Shown here one piece after another: positions 1-10,352 of a stretch of DNA of 64,000 nt. The notes below the pieces were generated by a model. The model was given only the letters and a program-made list of their open reading frames with translations, was not told where the DNA came from and searched no databases. The stretch is from Alphaproteobacteria bacterium (GTDB lineage: Bacteria; Pseudomonadota; Alphaproteobacteria; Micavibrionales; Micavibrionaceae), in the NCBI GenBank assembly GCA_021775955.1, contig JAJFGU010000024.1, positions 1 to 64,000 of the forward strand, written 5' to 3'. The translations under genes were made by a program, and so were the position numbers. Position 1 is the first letter of the stretch; the number at the start of each line of letters is the position of its first letter.

Positions 1-51
1 GGTTTGGTCGAAGCGGCAGAACGCTACGGTATTATTGTCGGCCAGAGCTAG
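1..51 (+). CDS. 3' end of an unidentified upstream gene (partial)
   Basis: Frame 1 is open from the window edge to a TAG at 49-51 and encodes 16 residues ending in YGIIVGQS. The composition is protein-like, and the stop is overlapped by the first bases of the repeat element that follows. Sixteen residues are too few to name a family. In other alphaproteobacteria fzlA-like genes often follow an undecaprenyl-diphosphatase or NDUFA9-like gene, but this tail does not let me choose. Confidence 0.4.
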   Translation, partial: GLVEAAERYGIIVGQS

Positions 52-322
52 GGTCCAAACTCACAGCTTTTATACAATTCTGTGGCGTAATAAGAAGAAA
101 GAAGCAAGTTTTGACAATGATGTACATGCCAAAGCATATTCGAATTGGCAAAACGTGGTCTCATTTCCTCTTATTTGGCCACCCGAAGGGCGCTGTAAAT
201 TTTTGCATCTGGACTTTCAAACCGCTTGGCATTAGCCTCCGGCTAGTACCTGCACAGTTTTCAAGCCCACCTGTCAAAAATTTGACTGGCGCAGAATGGA
301 TGATAGCTATGAGTTTAGACCC
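51..322 (+). repeat. Intergenic repeat element copy 1 (terminal inverted repeats, MITE/ERIC-like)
   Basis: The element is bounded by inverted repeats: GGGTCCAAACTCACAG... at 51-82 and its imperfect complement at 292-322, ending GAGTTTAGACCC. A second copy lies inverted at 15118-15450. Bases 103-155 are identical (53 of 53) to the complement of 15346-15398, while the rest has diverged. The core holds an inverted repeat GCCAA/TTGGC around TTCGAA. A second internal inverted repeat, AAATTTTTG/CAAAAATTT, lies in the right half. No transposase-sized frame is present, so it would be non-autonomous. No target duplication is evident. Confidence 0.75.
111..140 (+). promoter_or_regulatory. Promoter-like sequence inside repeat copy 1
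   Basis: TTGACA at 111-116 is followed after 18 bases by CATATT at 135-140 (or GCATAT after 17). It points towards the fzlA-like gene and sits in the 53-bp core shared with copy 2. The -35 is perfect and the -10 is weak, so this is an inference. Confidence 0.3.
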
Positions 323-334
323 TGAGGTTATCTC

Positions 335-1003
335 ATGAGAACATTGTTCCATTTGTGGCTTCATCCTTACTCGCGGAAGGTGCGCATCGCCCTTGCCGAG
401 AAGCAGCTTGAGTTTGAACTCAAGATTGAAAAGGTATGGGAGCGGCGCACTGAGTTTCTGGCCCTGAACCCCGCCGGTGATGTGCCGGTGCTGATTGAAC
501 AGGACGGAACAATTCTTGCCAATTCACAGGTGATTTGTGAGTACCTCGAAGAGGTTTACCCCGAAACCAACCTCATTGGCCTCGACCCGGTACAGCGCGC
601 AGAAACCAGGCGGCTGGTCAGCTGGTTTGACGTCAAATTCAACCGCGAAGTGACCGATAATCTGGTCGGTGAAAAGCTGATGAAGCGTTTTCTTAAATTA
701 GGTGAGCCACACGGGCCGTCCATTCGTGCCGGACACGCCAACATCCATTACCACCTCGATTATATCGGTTTTTTGACCGAAAAGCGCAAATGGCTGGCCG
801 GGGATAATTTCTCGCTGGCCGATATCGCGGCAGCGGCGCATTTATCGGCAATCGATTACATCGGCGATGTTCCCTGGGAAGAACATGAAGCCGCGCGTGA
901 ATGGTATGCCAAAGTGAAGTCCAGACCGAGTTTCAAACCGCTCCTTGATGACCGTATCCCGGGTTTTATGCCGGCCGGGCATTACGAGAACGTAGACTTT
1001 TAA
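335..1003 (+). CDS. fzlA: GST-fold protein, FzlA-like cell division factor
   Basis: 222 residues with the glutathione S-transferase layout: a thioredoxin-like N domain (about 1-80, with HPYSRKVRIAL and NPAGDVPVL) and an all-helical C domain (about 95-205, with LAGDNFSLADIAAAAHL). The body (AIDYIGDVPW, VKSRPSFKPLL) and the C-terminal tail ending HYENVDF resemble alphaproteobacterial FzlA, a GST homologue that binds FtsZ and acts in constriction rather than as a transferase. A plain GST is the alternative. GAGG at 324-327, directly after the repeat element, gives a good ribosome site for the ATG at 335. Confidence 0.7.
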   Translation: MRTLFHLWLHPYSRKVRIALAEKQLEFELKIEKVWERRTEFLALNPAGDVPVLIEQDGTILANSQVICEYLEEVYPETNLIGLDPVQRAETRRLVSWFDVKFNREVTDNLVGEKLMKRFLKLGEPHGPSIRAGHANIHYHLDYIGFLTEKRKWLAGDNFSLADIAAAAHLSAIDYIGDVPWEEHEAAREWYAKVKSRPSFKPLLDDRIPGFMPAGHYENVDF

Positions 1004-1059
1004 AGTCATAAAAAAATAAAACTGTGTGGTAGATAGATAAAGAGGGACGAAAGAACAGG

Positions 1060-2022
1060 ATGACAGGACAAAGCCGTCTTTTTTGTTTCGGCTATGGTTA
1101 TAGCTGCGATTATCTAGGCCATGCTCTGCACAAAGAGCAGGAGCAGGGCGGAGAGATATGGTCTGTTGCCGGCACCACCCGCGATCCGGAAAAACAGGAA
1201 GCGCTCAAAGCGCGCGGCATCGAAGCCCATCTTTTCGATTATAGGCGCTCGCTGGATAACCCCGTTAAGTTTCTCAAAGACACCACTCATTTGCTCATCT
1301 CCACCCCGCCCGATGATGAGGGTGATCCGACATTTCTCATGCATGCACAGGATATACTTGATTTACAATCTCTCAAATGGGTCGGCTATCTTTCCACCAC
1401 CGGCGTTTATGGCGATCGCAGCGGAGACTGGGTCGATGAAAATGCAGAAATACGTCCTGATACCAAAAGGGGTTCACGTCGCGCCCGCGCGGAAAGTCAA
1501 TGGATGTCGCTGTTTCATGAGCGTGGTCTGCCGGTTCATATCTTCCGCCTGGCCGGTATTTACGGCCCCGGACGCAGCGCGCTCGATTCAGTGCGGGCCG
1601 GTGTTGCGCGCCGCATTGACAAGCCTGGCCACGCTTTTTCCCGCATCCATGTCGAAGATATAGTCCAGGTCCTGCGCGCATCGATGGCACGACCCAACCC
1701 GGGAGAAGCCTATAATGTGTGCGACGATCACCCGGCGCCAAGCCATGAGGTGATCGAATGCGCCTGTGAACTTTTGGGGCAGGTGTCGCCGCCACTGATC
1801 CCATTTGAAACCGCTGATCTTGCGCCGATGGCGCTCAGTTTTTATTCCGACAACAAGCGTGTGAAAAACGAGCGCATTAAAACCGAGCTGGGCGTTGATT
1901 TAAAATACAAAGATTTTCGCCAGGGCCTGCAGGCCTGTCTCGATGCGGAAGAATATGCGCTGTCCCTGTTCGGTGGCGGTGATGGATCAACAGGCGGCAA
2001 AACCTGGCAGCCTTTTTCTTAA
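1060..2022 (+). CDS. NAD(P)-dependent epimerase/SDR family protein (YeeZ-like)
   Basis: 320 residues with an extended-SDR appearance. An N-terminal dinucleotide-binding segment has a modified glycine motif (FGYGYSCDYLG, about 9-19). Further on come STTGVYGD (about 112), RLAGIYGPGR (about 165) and RIHVEDI (about 195), motifs usual in nucleotide-sugar epimerases and YeeZ-like proteins. It lies 57 bases after the fzlA-like gene on the same strand and may be cotranscribed. Substrate unknown. The gene ends 7 bases before the convergent histidine kinase gene. Confidence 0.75.
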   Translation: MTGQSRLFCFGYGYSCDYLGHALHKEQEQGGEIWSVAGTTRDPEKQEALKARGIEAHLFDYRRSLDNPVKFLKDTTHLLISTPPDDEGDPTFLMHAQDILDLQSLKWVGYLSTTGVYGDRSGDWVDENAEIRPDTKRGSRRARAESQWMSLFHERGLPVHIFRLAGIYGPGRSALDSVRAGVARRIDKPGHAFSRIHVEDIVQVLRASMARPNPGEAYNVCDDHPAPSHEVIECACELLGQVSPPLIPFETADLAPMALSFYSDNKRVKNERIKTELGVDLKYKDFRQGLQACLDAEEYALSLFGGGDGSTGGKTWQPFS

Positions 2023-2029
2023 GGTGTTT

Positions 2030-3529
2030 TTATGGAGCCGTTTTGCTTGCATCATAAGGCAGGCGCATAGTTGCGGTGGTACCGACTCCAAGGGTGGAAT
2101 CAATCAAAAACGAACCACCATGCAGCTCAGCCAGCTCTTTGGTAATCGCCAGCCCCAGGCCCGAGCCCTCATGATCGCGCGCATAAGATAGCGAGACCTG
2201 TTCAAACGGCCTGGTGATCGAGGCAAGCTTATTGGCCGGAATGCCGATGCCGTTATCTATGATTTTGATCGAGATAAAATCTTTGCGCTCATGGCACTCG
2301 ACTGAGATTGATCCGCCATCTTTGGTAAATTTCACCGCGTTGGATAACAAATTCAAAAGCATCTGCATCAAGGCACGGCGATCGGCGATGATCTGCAGCT
2401 TTTTATTTTTCATTTGATCCAGCGAAATAGTGATATTGGATTCTTGCGCGCGCATTTCAATCATATGACAGGCCGCCTGGATGATTTTCACAACACCCAG
2501 CTGCTCCAGATCAAGTTCATACTTCCCGGCTTCAATTTTTGACATGTTGAGGATGTCGCTGATGAGATCCAAAAGATGTTCGCCGCTTTCATGGATGCCG
2601 TTGATATATTCAAGATACTTATCGTTGCCGATTGGCCCCAAAAGCTGCTGCTGCATCATCTCTGAAAAACCGATCACGGCATTAAGCGGTGTGCGCAGCT
2701 CATGGCTCATATTGGTAAGGAATTGTGATTTGGCGGCATAGGCGCGCTCAGCCGATTCCTTGGCCTCGCGCAATTCACGCTCATACAGCATACGCTCGGT
2801 CATGTCCTGCATAATACCGAAAAGCGCAACCACCTCGCCATGCTCGTCCTTTTCGCAGCGTCCCTCGCAATGGATATACCGCGCATCGCCGTCCGGGCGC
2901 ATGATGCGAAATTCCATGTCGTAATTCTGCTCTTCGATGATGGCGCGTTGAAATCCCTGAATGACGCGGCCGACATCGCGCTTATGCACCAACTGATTCA
3001 GCGCATGAATGGACGGGGAAAATTCATCTCCGCTCACGCCAAAAATGCGGAAGATTTCTGCCGACCATTCGATATCGTCCTGACCGATGGTCCAGTGCCA
3101 ATGACCCATACGGCCGATGGATTCGGCTTCGGATAATTGTTTTTGCTGTTTGATCAACGCGGCTTCATGTCTCTTGCTGCCAGTTAGGTCGCGGCCGACA
3201 CAATACAGCCGGCTGCCTTTTGTCTCACAATGCCATTCCATCCAATGCGCATGTCCATCTTTGGTATGCATGCGCGCGGTAAAGTTTTCCAACTTGCCGG
3301 GATCAGGCTTGGTTTCGAACAAATCAAAAAAGCGTAAAGCTTCCAGCTCGCCGCGTGCATATCCAAACACGGTCTCGAAAGCCGCATTGGCAAAGCCGAT
3401 ACTGCCGTCCCCTTCGGCGATAATCATCACGTCATAGGACATGTCCATAAAACGGTGCAGCGCCTCCTGCTCTTCTACAGAGGAAGAGGGCGCTTTAGCT
3501 TTTGGTTTTTTTTGCGTTTTGAGTGCCAT
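2030..3529 (-). CDS. PAS-PAS hybrid-free sensor histidine kinase
   Basis: 499 residues, no obvious membrane segment, so probably cytoplasmic. Two PAS domains (about 25-120 and 135-250) are followed by a HisKA dimerisation domain with the phospho-acceptor His276 in FLTNMSHELRTPLN. An ATPase domain follows, with the N box (LLSNAVKF, Asn396), G1 box (DNGIGIP, 425-431) and G2 box (GSGLGLAI, about 455). There is no receiver domain and no response regulator beside it, so it is an orphan kinase. The ligand or redox cue sensed by the PAS domains cannot be told. No clear Shine-Dalgarno precedes the ATG. Confidence 0.9.
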   Translation of the reverse strand: MALKTQKKPKAKAPSSSVEEQEALHRFMDMSYDVMIIAEGDGSIGFANAAFETVFGYARGELEALRFFDLFETKPDPGKLENFTARMHTKDGHAHWMEWHCETKGSRLYCVGRDLTGSKRHEAALIKQQKQLSEAESIGRMGHWHWTIGQDDIEWSAEIFRIFGVSGDEFSPSIHALNQLVHKRDVGRVIQGFQRAIIEEQNYDMEFRIMRPDGDARYIHCEGRCEKDEHGEVVALFGIMQDMTERMLYERELREAKESAERAYAAKSQFLTNMSHELRTPLNAVIGFSEMMQQQLLGPIGNDKYLEYINGIHESGEHLLDLISDILNMSKIEAGKYELDLEQLGVVKIIQAACHMIEMRAQESNITISLDQMKNKKLQIIADRRALMQMLLNLLSNAVKFTKDGGSISVECHERKDFISIKIIDNGIGIPANKLASITRPFEQVSLSYARDHEGSGLGLAITKELAELHGGSFLIDSTLGVGTTATMRLPYDASKTAP

Positions 3530-3606
3530 CAGAGACGATCACGGTAAGAGAACAGGGCGAAACACCCTATGAATACCATAATCTAAAACCCATGATCGTG
3601 ACAAGC

Positions 3607-4224
3607 TTATTTTCCGTACTTCACCGCACAACCGTAAGGCTGGCTTTGGGCGGTTTGTACGGCGCGCCCGGCTTCCAGATCATCCAGCGCGGCGAGAACA
3701 TAATTCGTCGCCCCATCTATGGTTTTTGGGTTTGGGCTGGAATTGCTGTCAATCGCGCCCGCATAGGCCAGCGCGCCCTGCTCATCAATCACAAACATAT
3801 GCGGCGTGGTGCTGGCACCGTAAAGATGGCCGATTTCGCCGCTGGAATCTAAAATTTTGGCACTTACTTTCGCGCCTTCGTCTTCGACAATCGCTTTGGC
3901 TTTGGCCGCATCGACATTGCCTTGTTTGCCTTCGCCGGAAGATACAAGTGTGACCCAGACCACGCCTTTTTCAGCCGCCGCTTTTTGCGTGGCCTGCATG
4001 TTGCCAGAGTCGTAATGCTTGACCACGAACGGGCATTGGTGATTGGTCCATTCAAGAATGACCTTCTTGCCTTTATGGGCGCTTAAGCTGAATTCATTGC
4101 CCTCAATGTCGGTGGCGGTGAAATCCGGGGCGGGCGCTCCGATTTGCGGCGCGGCATAAACCGGCAAAGCCAGCATAATGGCCAGCGTCATGGCAACGAG
4201 AAAATAAGCGATCTTACTGGACAT
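3607..4224 (-). CDS. Secreted redoxin/AhpC-TSA-like thiol protein
   Basis: 205 residues with an N-terminal signal peptide (cleavage near VYA-APQ, about 24). A peroxiredoxin-like thioredoxin fold follows (IGAPAPDFTATD, about 28-39; STTPHMFVID later). The usual CxxC is absent: only Cys64 in NHQCPFV sits at the active-site position, with a second cysteine near the C-terminus (YGCAVKY, Cys199). This matches the PRX-like family with a CPFV-type motif. It lies 12 bases downstream of the DsbD/ScsB-like gene, so it is probably a periplasmic substrate or partner of that reductase. Confidence 0.8.
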   Translation of the reverse strand: MSSKIAYFLVAMTLAIMLALPVYAAPQIGAPAPDFTATDIEGNEFSLSAHKGKKVILEWTNHQCPFVVKHYDSGNMQATQKAAAEKGVVWVTLVSSGEGKQGNVDAAKAKAIVEDEGAKVSAKILDSSGEIGHLYGASTTPHMFVIDEQGALAYAGAIDSNSSPNPKTIDGATNYVLAALDDLEAGRAVQTAQSQPYGCAVKYGK

Positions 4225-4236
4225 TTTGGGTCTCCT

Positions 4237-6327
4237 TTAATAACTGTTCACGGCTTCTGCGACGATACCTGGCGTTAAAATCTGTGGTAATAACTTCGCC
4301 TCGGGACGCTCTCCGGTTACAATATCGCGCGGCCCGTAATACACATAGATCGGAACACCGCTGCGTCCATAGGAATTGAGATAATCGGTAATAGATTCGT
4401 CGTAATTCGTCCAGTCACCAACGAGATAGCGGATATTTTTTTTCGCAAACAAGCTTTTGATCTCCTGCGTATTAATGGCCACCGCGTGATTGACCTTACA
4501 GGTAATACACCAGGCCGCGGTCATCTCGACAAAGACCGGCTCATCGCTCAGCAAAAGATTGGCCAGCCTTGCGGGTGAGTATTCTTCGCCAAAGGACAGG
4601 CTTTCAACGCGTGCTGGTTCGTTTTTCTTGTCGCCAAAGGGCAAAAGCGCGGCGGCACTTAAGAAGGCCAGCGCCGCCAAAATTTGTACAATGCTGCGCG
4701 CGGTGATTTTGCCGGGGCTGTGATTGAGCAGCCAAAATCCAAAGGCCAGCATTACCAGCCCGATCAATATATGCAAAAGCCCCATCGCATCGGTTTGCTG
4801 CGACAACACCCAGACCAGCCAAACAGAAGAGGCAAACATCGGAAAGGCGAGGAACTGGCGGAAGGTTTCCATCCACGCACCCGGCTTGGGCAATACGCGC
4901 TGTAGCGCCGGGACGAAAGACAGGATCAGATAAGGCAGAGCCAGGCCGAGCCCAAGCGCAGCAAAAATGCTTAAAGCAACAAAAGCGGGCTGGATCAGCG
5001 CATAACCGACCGCTGCAGCCATAAACGGCGCGGTGCACGGTGTGGCCACAAGGGTCGCCAGCACACCGGTGAAAAAGGCACTGGTCAGGCCGGTGCCCTG
5101 TGTCAGGCGATCGCCAAGCGTGCCGAAATGACCGCTGATCTCAAACACGCCGGTCAGATTGAGGCCAATGATAAAAAGCAGATAAGCCAGCAGCGCCACC
5201 ACCAGCGGGTCCTGGAGCTGAAATCCCCAGCCGATTCCGGCCCCTGCGCTTTTGAGCGCGATTAGCCCGGCGGCAATGGCTACAAAGCTCAGCACAACCC
5301 CGGCGGTATAGGACAAGCCGCTAAGCCGGACATGGGCGGCTTCTTTTTCGGCCGCCTTGGCGAGCGATAAGGCTTTGATCGAAAGCACCGGAAACACGCA
5401 GGGCATGAGATTCAAAATCAACCCGCCTAGCAGTGCCAGCAACAGCGCCTTGACCAGCCCCGATGCGGCGCTTGCCGTTTTTACCCTGGCAATATCACCA
5501 TGCGCGGCGATAAACGACACTGCCTGCCGCTCACCGGCACTGTTGGTGAAAGCCAGCACGCTGGGCACGCTGTTAAGCTCGTTTAAGCTGCGCTCACCCT
5601 TGAGCTGCGTCAGAATTAAATCGCCGCCACGGATTTCCATCTTCATCTTGCCTGGATTGCTGATCAGCCCCCATTCCACCGGGAAGAAATCAAAACTGCC
5701 GGGCTCGATATTTTCCAGGATCGCAGCGCTGCCGGTTTCAAGCTTTAAAACGACATTCTCGCCCTGCACATCATAAGCGGCATTCCACGGCACCGGCACG
5801 GGCAGCTTTCTTTGCGCCGCCATCAAATAGGCGTTGTTGTCCTCTTTCGGTGCCAGGGGGTCGTTCAGGACCAGCTCATATTCGCCAAATTCCGGGATGC
5901 AGATATCCTTGCAGACCAGAATTTCAACCCTCGCGGTGAGGGTAATCGGCCCGACCGGAATATCTTTCGGCAGGCTTAGTTTTTGCAGCAAAATAACATT
6001 GTCGCTATAGCCGAAATTCATCAAAGGGCCATAGGGGATTTTATCCGGGGCGGGCCAGTGAATGTCACCAATGGATGATCCATCCGGCAAAGCCCATTCA
6101 ATGCGCGGCGCAGCACCAGAATCGCCGGGATTGATCCAGTATGTGTGCCAGCCCGGATAGATGCTTTGCTCTATGCCGATCATGATGTCATCGCCGCCGC
6201 GCACGACATTGCGCTCGGGCAGCAGCCGGATTTTAACATATTGATCCGGCTTGCTTTCTTGGGCCAAAGCGGGGCTCAGGACAGACAGGCTCAATACAAG
6301 AACAGAAAGAAATTTAATCAATTTCAT
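4237..6327 (-). CDS. ScsB/DsbD-like transmembrane thiol-disulfide reductase
   Basis: About 696 residues from the ATG at 6327, which gives a clean signal peptide (MKLIKFLSVLVLSLS...ALA). Upstream in-frame ATGs at 6360 and 6417 would run into the divergent promoter region. The N-terminal periplasmic domain carries a CKDIC pair. The middle part has about eight hydrophobic helices of the DsbD type (GLILNLMPCVFPVLS and ATPCTAPFMAAA supply the paired membrane cysteines). The C-terminal thioredoxin-like domain has AAWCITCKVN. Together these would pass electrons from cytoplasmic thioredoxin to periplasmic thiols. The CKDIC-type N domain favours ScsB over classical DsbD. It leads the operon with the redoxin gene. 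Confidence 0.85.
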   Translation of the reverse strand: MKLIKFLSVLVLSLSVLSPALAQESKPDQYVKIRLLPERNVVRGGDDIMIGIEQSIYPGWHTYWINPGDSGAAPRIEWALPDGSSIGDIHWPAPDKIPYGPLMNFGYSDNVILLQKLSLPKDIPVGPITLTARVEILVCKDICIPEFGEYELVLNDPLAPKEDNNAYLMAAQRKLPVPVPWNAAYDVQGENVVLKLETGSAAILENIEPGSFDFFPVEWGLISNPGKMKMEIRGGDLILTQLKGERSLNELNSVPSVLAFTNSAGERQAVSFIAAHGDIARVKTASAASGLVKALLLALLGGLILNLMPCVFPVLSIKALSLAKAAEKEAAHVRLSGLSYTAGVVLSFVAIAAGLIALKSAGAGIGWGFQLQDPLVVALLAYLLFIIGLNLTGVFEISGHFGTLGDRLTQGTGLTSAFFTGVLATLVATPCTAPFMAAAVGYALIQPAFVALSIFAALGLGLALPYLILSFVPALQRVLPKPGAWMETFRQFLAFPMFASSVWLVWVLSQQTDAMGLLHILIGLVMLAFGFWLLNHSPGKITARSIVQILAALAFLSAAALLPFGDKKNEPARVESLSFGEEYSPARLANLLLSDEPVFVEMTAAWCITCKVNHAVAINTQEIKSLFAKKNIRYLVGDWTNYDESITDYLNSYGRSGVPIYVYYGPRDIVTGERPEAKLLPQILTPGIVAEAVNSY

Positions 6328-6435
6328 AGCCAATACTCTAACGAAAATTGTCTCAAACATATAGAAAAATTCGTCATTTCTTGACAATAGGTTACAGCCC
6401 TTGCCATGGTGAGGCACAAACAGGAGGATTTTATT

Positions 6436-8394
<1,959 letters not shown>

Positions 8395-8397
8395 GCC

Positions 8398-9090
8398 ATG
8401 AAAACAACTGGCATCATTGGCGGCCTTAGTCCTGAATCCACCATGACTTACTATAGGTGGTTGAATGAGGGCACACGCGAGCGATTGGGTGGCAACCACA
8501 ACGCTAAGACGATTATTTCCTCCGTCGATTTTCAGGAATTTTATGATCTCAAACAAAAAGGCGATTGGGAGACACAAGGGGCAATTTTGGCGAAGGAAGC
8601 GGCCAATTTGCAACGCGCCGGAGCAGATTTTATTACCCTCGCCACCAACACCATGCATAAAATGGCTGACCAGATAGAGGCGGCGATCGACATTCCGTTT
8701 TTGCATCTGGCCGATGCGACGGCCGCGCGGATTAAAGAAGCAGGGTTCACAAAAATTGCGCTACTCGGTACCATCTACACGATGGCCGAGGGTTTCTACA
8801 AAGACCGTCTTGAAGCGCACGGTATCGAGGCATTGGTTCCAAATGAAAAGGATCAGGAAGTTATCAGCACGATTATTTATGATGAACTTTGTAAGGGTAT
8901 CGTGAAAGATGAATCGCGCGCGCAGTATAAGGCCATTATAGCCCGGCTTGAGGCAGAGGGCGCGCAGGGCGTTATACTTGGCTGCACAGAAATTACGATG
9001 CTGATTGGTGCTGGCGATGTGAGCATTCCGGTTTTTGATACGACGAAAATTCATGTTGAGGAAGCATTGAAGATAGCTTTTGAGGAGTAA
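8398..9090 (+). CDS. Aspartate/glutamate racemase family protein (YgeA type)
   Basis: 230 residues, complete. The two half-domains of the Asp/Glu racemase fold are visible: IIGGLSPESTMTYY at the start, ATNTMH at 82-87 and GCTEITML with Cys196. The first catalytic cysteine of classical racemases is replaced by Thr83, as in the E. coli YgeA type; the second cysteine is kept. It probably racemises L- and D-Asp or Glu by a proton transfer without cofactor. It starts 3 bases after the ligase stop, so translation is likely coupled. Substrate chirality is uncertain. Confidence 0.85.
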   Translation: MKTTGIIGGLSPESTMTYYRWLNEGTRERLGGNHNAKTIISSVDFQEFYDLKQKGDWETQGAILAKEAANLQRAGADFITLATNTMHKMADQIEAAIDIPFLHLADATAARIKEAGFTKIALLGTIYTMAEGFYKDRLEAHGIEALVPNEKDQEVISTIIYDELCKGIVKDESRAQYKAIIARLEAEGAQGVILGCTEITMLIGAGDVSIPVFDTTKIHVEEALKIAFEE

Positions 9091-9094
9091 AAAC

Positions 9095-9646
9095 ATGCGT
9101 GGTTATTTTGGCATTGGTGTTGAAGGGATTAGCAAGGAAGCCAATGTCGGCAATCTTGTGCGCTCTTCCCATGCTTTCGGCGCCAGCTTTTTCTTCGCCA
9201 TCGCCCCCGATGTGGATATCGAGGCGATGCGGGTTTCCGACACCTCTGATGCCTTCGACCACGTGCCCTATTATCAATATGAAAGCGTGGCGGCCATGGA
9301 TTTGCCGAAGGAATGCACGCTGGTCGGAATTGAATTTACAGAAGAATCCATAGAGCTCCCCAGCTTTCGCCATCCAACCCGCGCCGCCTATGTTTTGGGC
9401 CCGGAAATGGGCTCGCTGTCGCCGGAATTGATGGAGCGCTGCGATCATATCGTCAAAATCCCGATGAAATTTTGCATTAATGTTGGTGTCGCCGGGGCGC
9501 TTGTTATGTATGACCGCCAGCTATCCCATGGGGGTATTGGGGGCCGCTTTGCGCAGCGTCCGGTGCGGGCCGGCGGGCCAACAGAGGATTTACAGGCCCA
9601 TAAGCACGGCCATCGCCGAAAAATAAAGTCTAAAGGCAGCTCTTGA
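9095..9646 (+). CDS. SPOUT (TrmH/SpoU) family RNA 2'-O-methyltransferase
   Basis: 183 residues from the ATG at 9095 (GAGGAG 8 bases upstream, within the end of the previous gene). The SPOUT motifs are recognisable: NVGNLVRSSHAFGA (motif 1), YVLGPEMGSLSPEL (motif 2) and KFCINVGVAGALVMYDR (motif 3, where SLNVS is replaced by CINVG). It should transfer a methyl group from AdoMet to a ribose of tRNA or rRNA through the trefoil-knot fold. The basic C-terminal tail may bind RNA. Third gene of the operon; target site unknown. Confidence 0.8.
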   Translation: MRGYFGIGVEGISKEANVGNLVRSSHAFGASFFFAIAPDVDIEAMRVSDTSDAFDHVPYYQYESVAAMDLPKECTLVGIEFTEESIELPSFRHPTRAAYVLGPEMGSLSPELMERCDHIVKIPMKFCINVGVAGALVMYDRQLSHGGIGGRFAQRPVRAGGPTEDLQAHKHGHRRKIKSKGSS

Positions 9647-9664
9647 TAACGCTTTACAATATCC

Positions 9665-9694
9665 TCGACATCTCTTTGCGCGGGTGTGTATAAT
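9665..9694 (+). promoter_or_regulatory. Probable promoter of the IalB-family gene
   Basis: TCGACA at 9665-9670 and a perfect TATAAT at 9689-9694 are separated by 18 bases, about 65 bases before the start codon at 9761. Confidence 0.45.
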
Positions 9695-9760
9695 AAGTCT
9701 CCGGTGTGATTTCTTCACGTGCAATGTAATTCTGTAAATAATAATCTTAAGGGAAACGCC

Positions 9761-10273
9761 ATGAACAAGGTTCTGAGTCTGATTACTGTCTTTACGCTTG
9801 TTTTTTCTCTAGGCCAGGCTGCACAGGCCGGAGAGCCACGCCTGATCGGTACGCATGGCGACTGGTCGGCTTTTGTATTTATTGAAGACGGCAACAAGGT
9901 TTGCTATATGGCCAGCCAGCCGAAAAAGTCGGAAGGCAATTACAGCCGCCGTGATGAACCATTTGCGCTGGTTACGCACAGACCGGCTGAAGGCACCAAA
10001 AATGTTTTTAGCTATATCACCGGCTATACCTACAAGGCAGGCGGCGATGCCACCATTAAAATAGATGGTAAGCGCTTTGCCCTGTTTACCCAGGATGATA
10101 CGGCCTGGGCGCCGGATGCGGAAACCGATAATAAACTGGCCAAAACCATCAAGGCTGGCTCGAAAATGATTGTCGAAGGCACCTCGTCCAGGGGTACTGA
10201 AACCAAGGATATTTTTGGCTTGAAAGGCTCGACAGCTGCCTATGACGCCATATCGAAGGAATGCGGAGTATAG
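9761..10273 (+). CDS. Invasion-associated locus B (IalB) family secreted protein
   Basis: 170 residues. A signal peptide (MNKVLSLITVFTLVFSLG, cleavage after AQA) precedes the short IalB-type beta domain: GDWSAFVFIEDGNKVCYMAS with the paired cysteine near the C-terminus (SKECGV). IalB proteins are periplasmic or surface-associated in alphaproteobacteria; the biochemical role is not settled. The start is fixed by TAAGGGA about 7 bases upstream of the ATG at 9761; an earlier in-frame start at 9719 lacks a site and would precede the signal peptide. Single-gene unit with its own promoter. Confidence 0.8.
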   Translation: MNKVLSLITVFTLVFSLGQAAQAGEPRLIGTHGDWSAFVFIEDGNKVCYMASQPKKSEGNYSRRDEPFALVTHRPAEGTKNVFSYITGYTYKAGGDATIKIDGKRFALFTQDDTAWAPDAETDNKLAKTIKAGSKMIVEGTSSRGTETKDIFGLKGSTAAYDAISKECGV

Positions 10274-10352
10274 TTTTTATGAATATACCGGGTTTTATGC
10301 CGACTAAAGAGGCAATATAGTCCCGGTTTATCCAGAGCTCTTTCGGGGAAAC

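Noticed and set aside
6406-6435. Upstream start for the acetoacetyl-CoA synthetase
   Set aside because: AGGAGG lies between it and the ATG at 6436, which is the start with a proper ribosome site.
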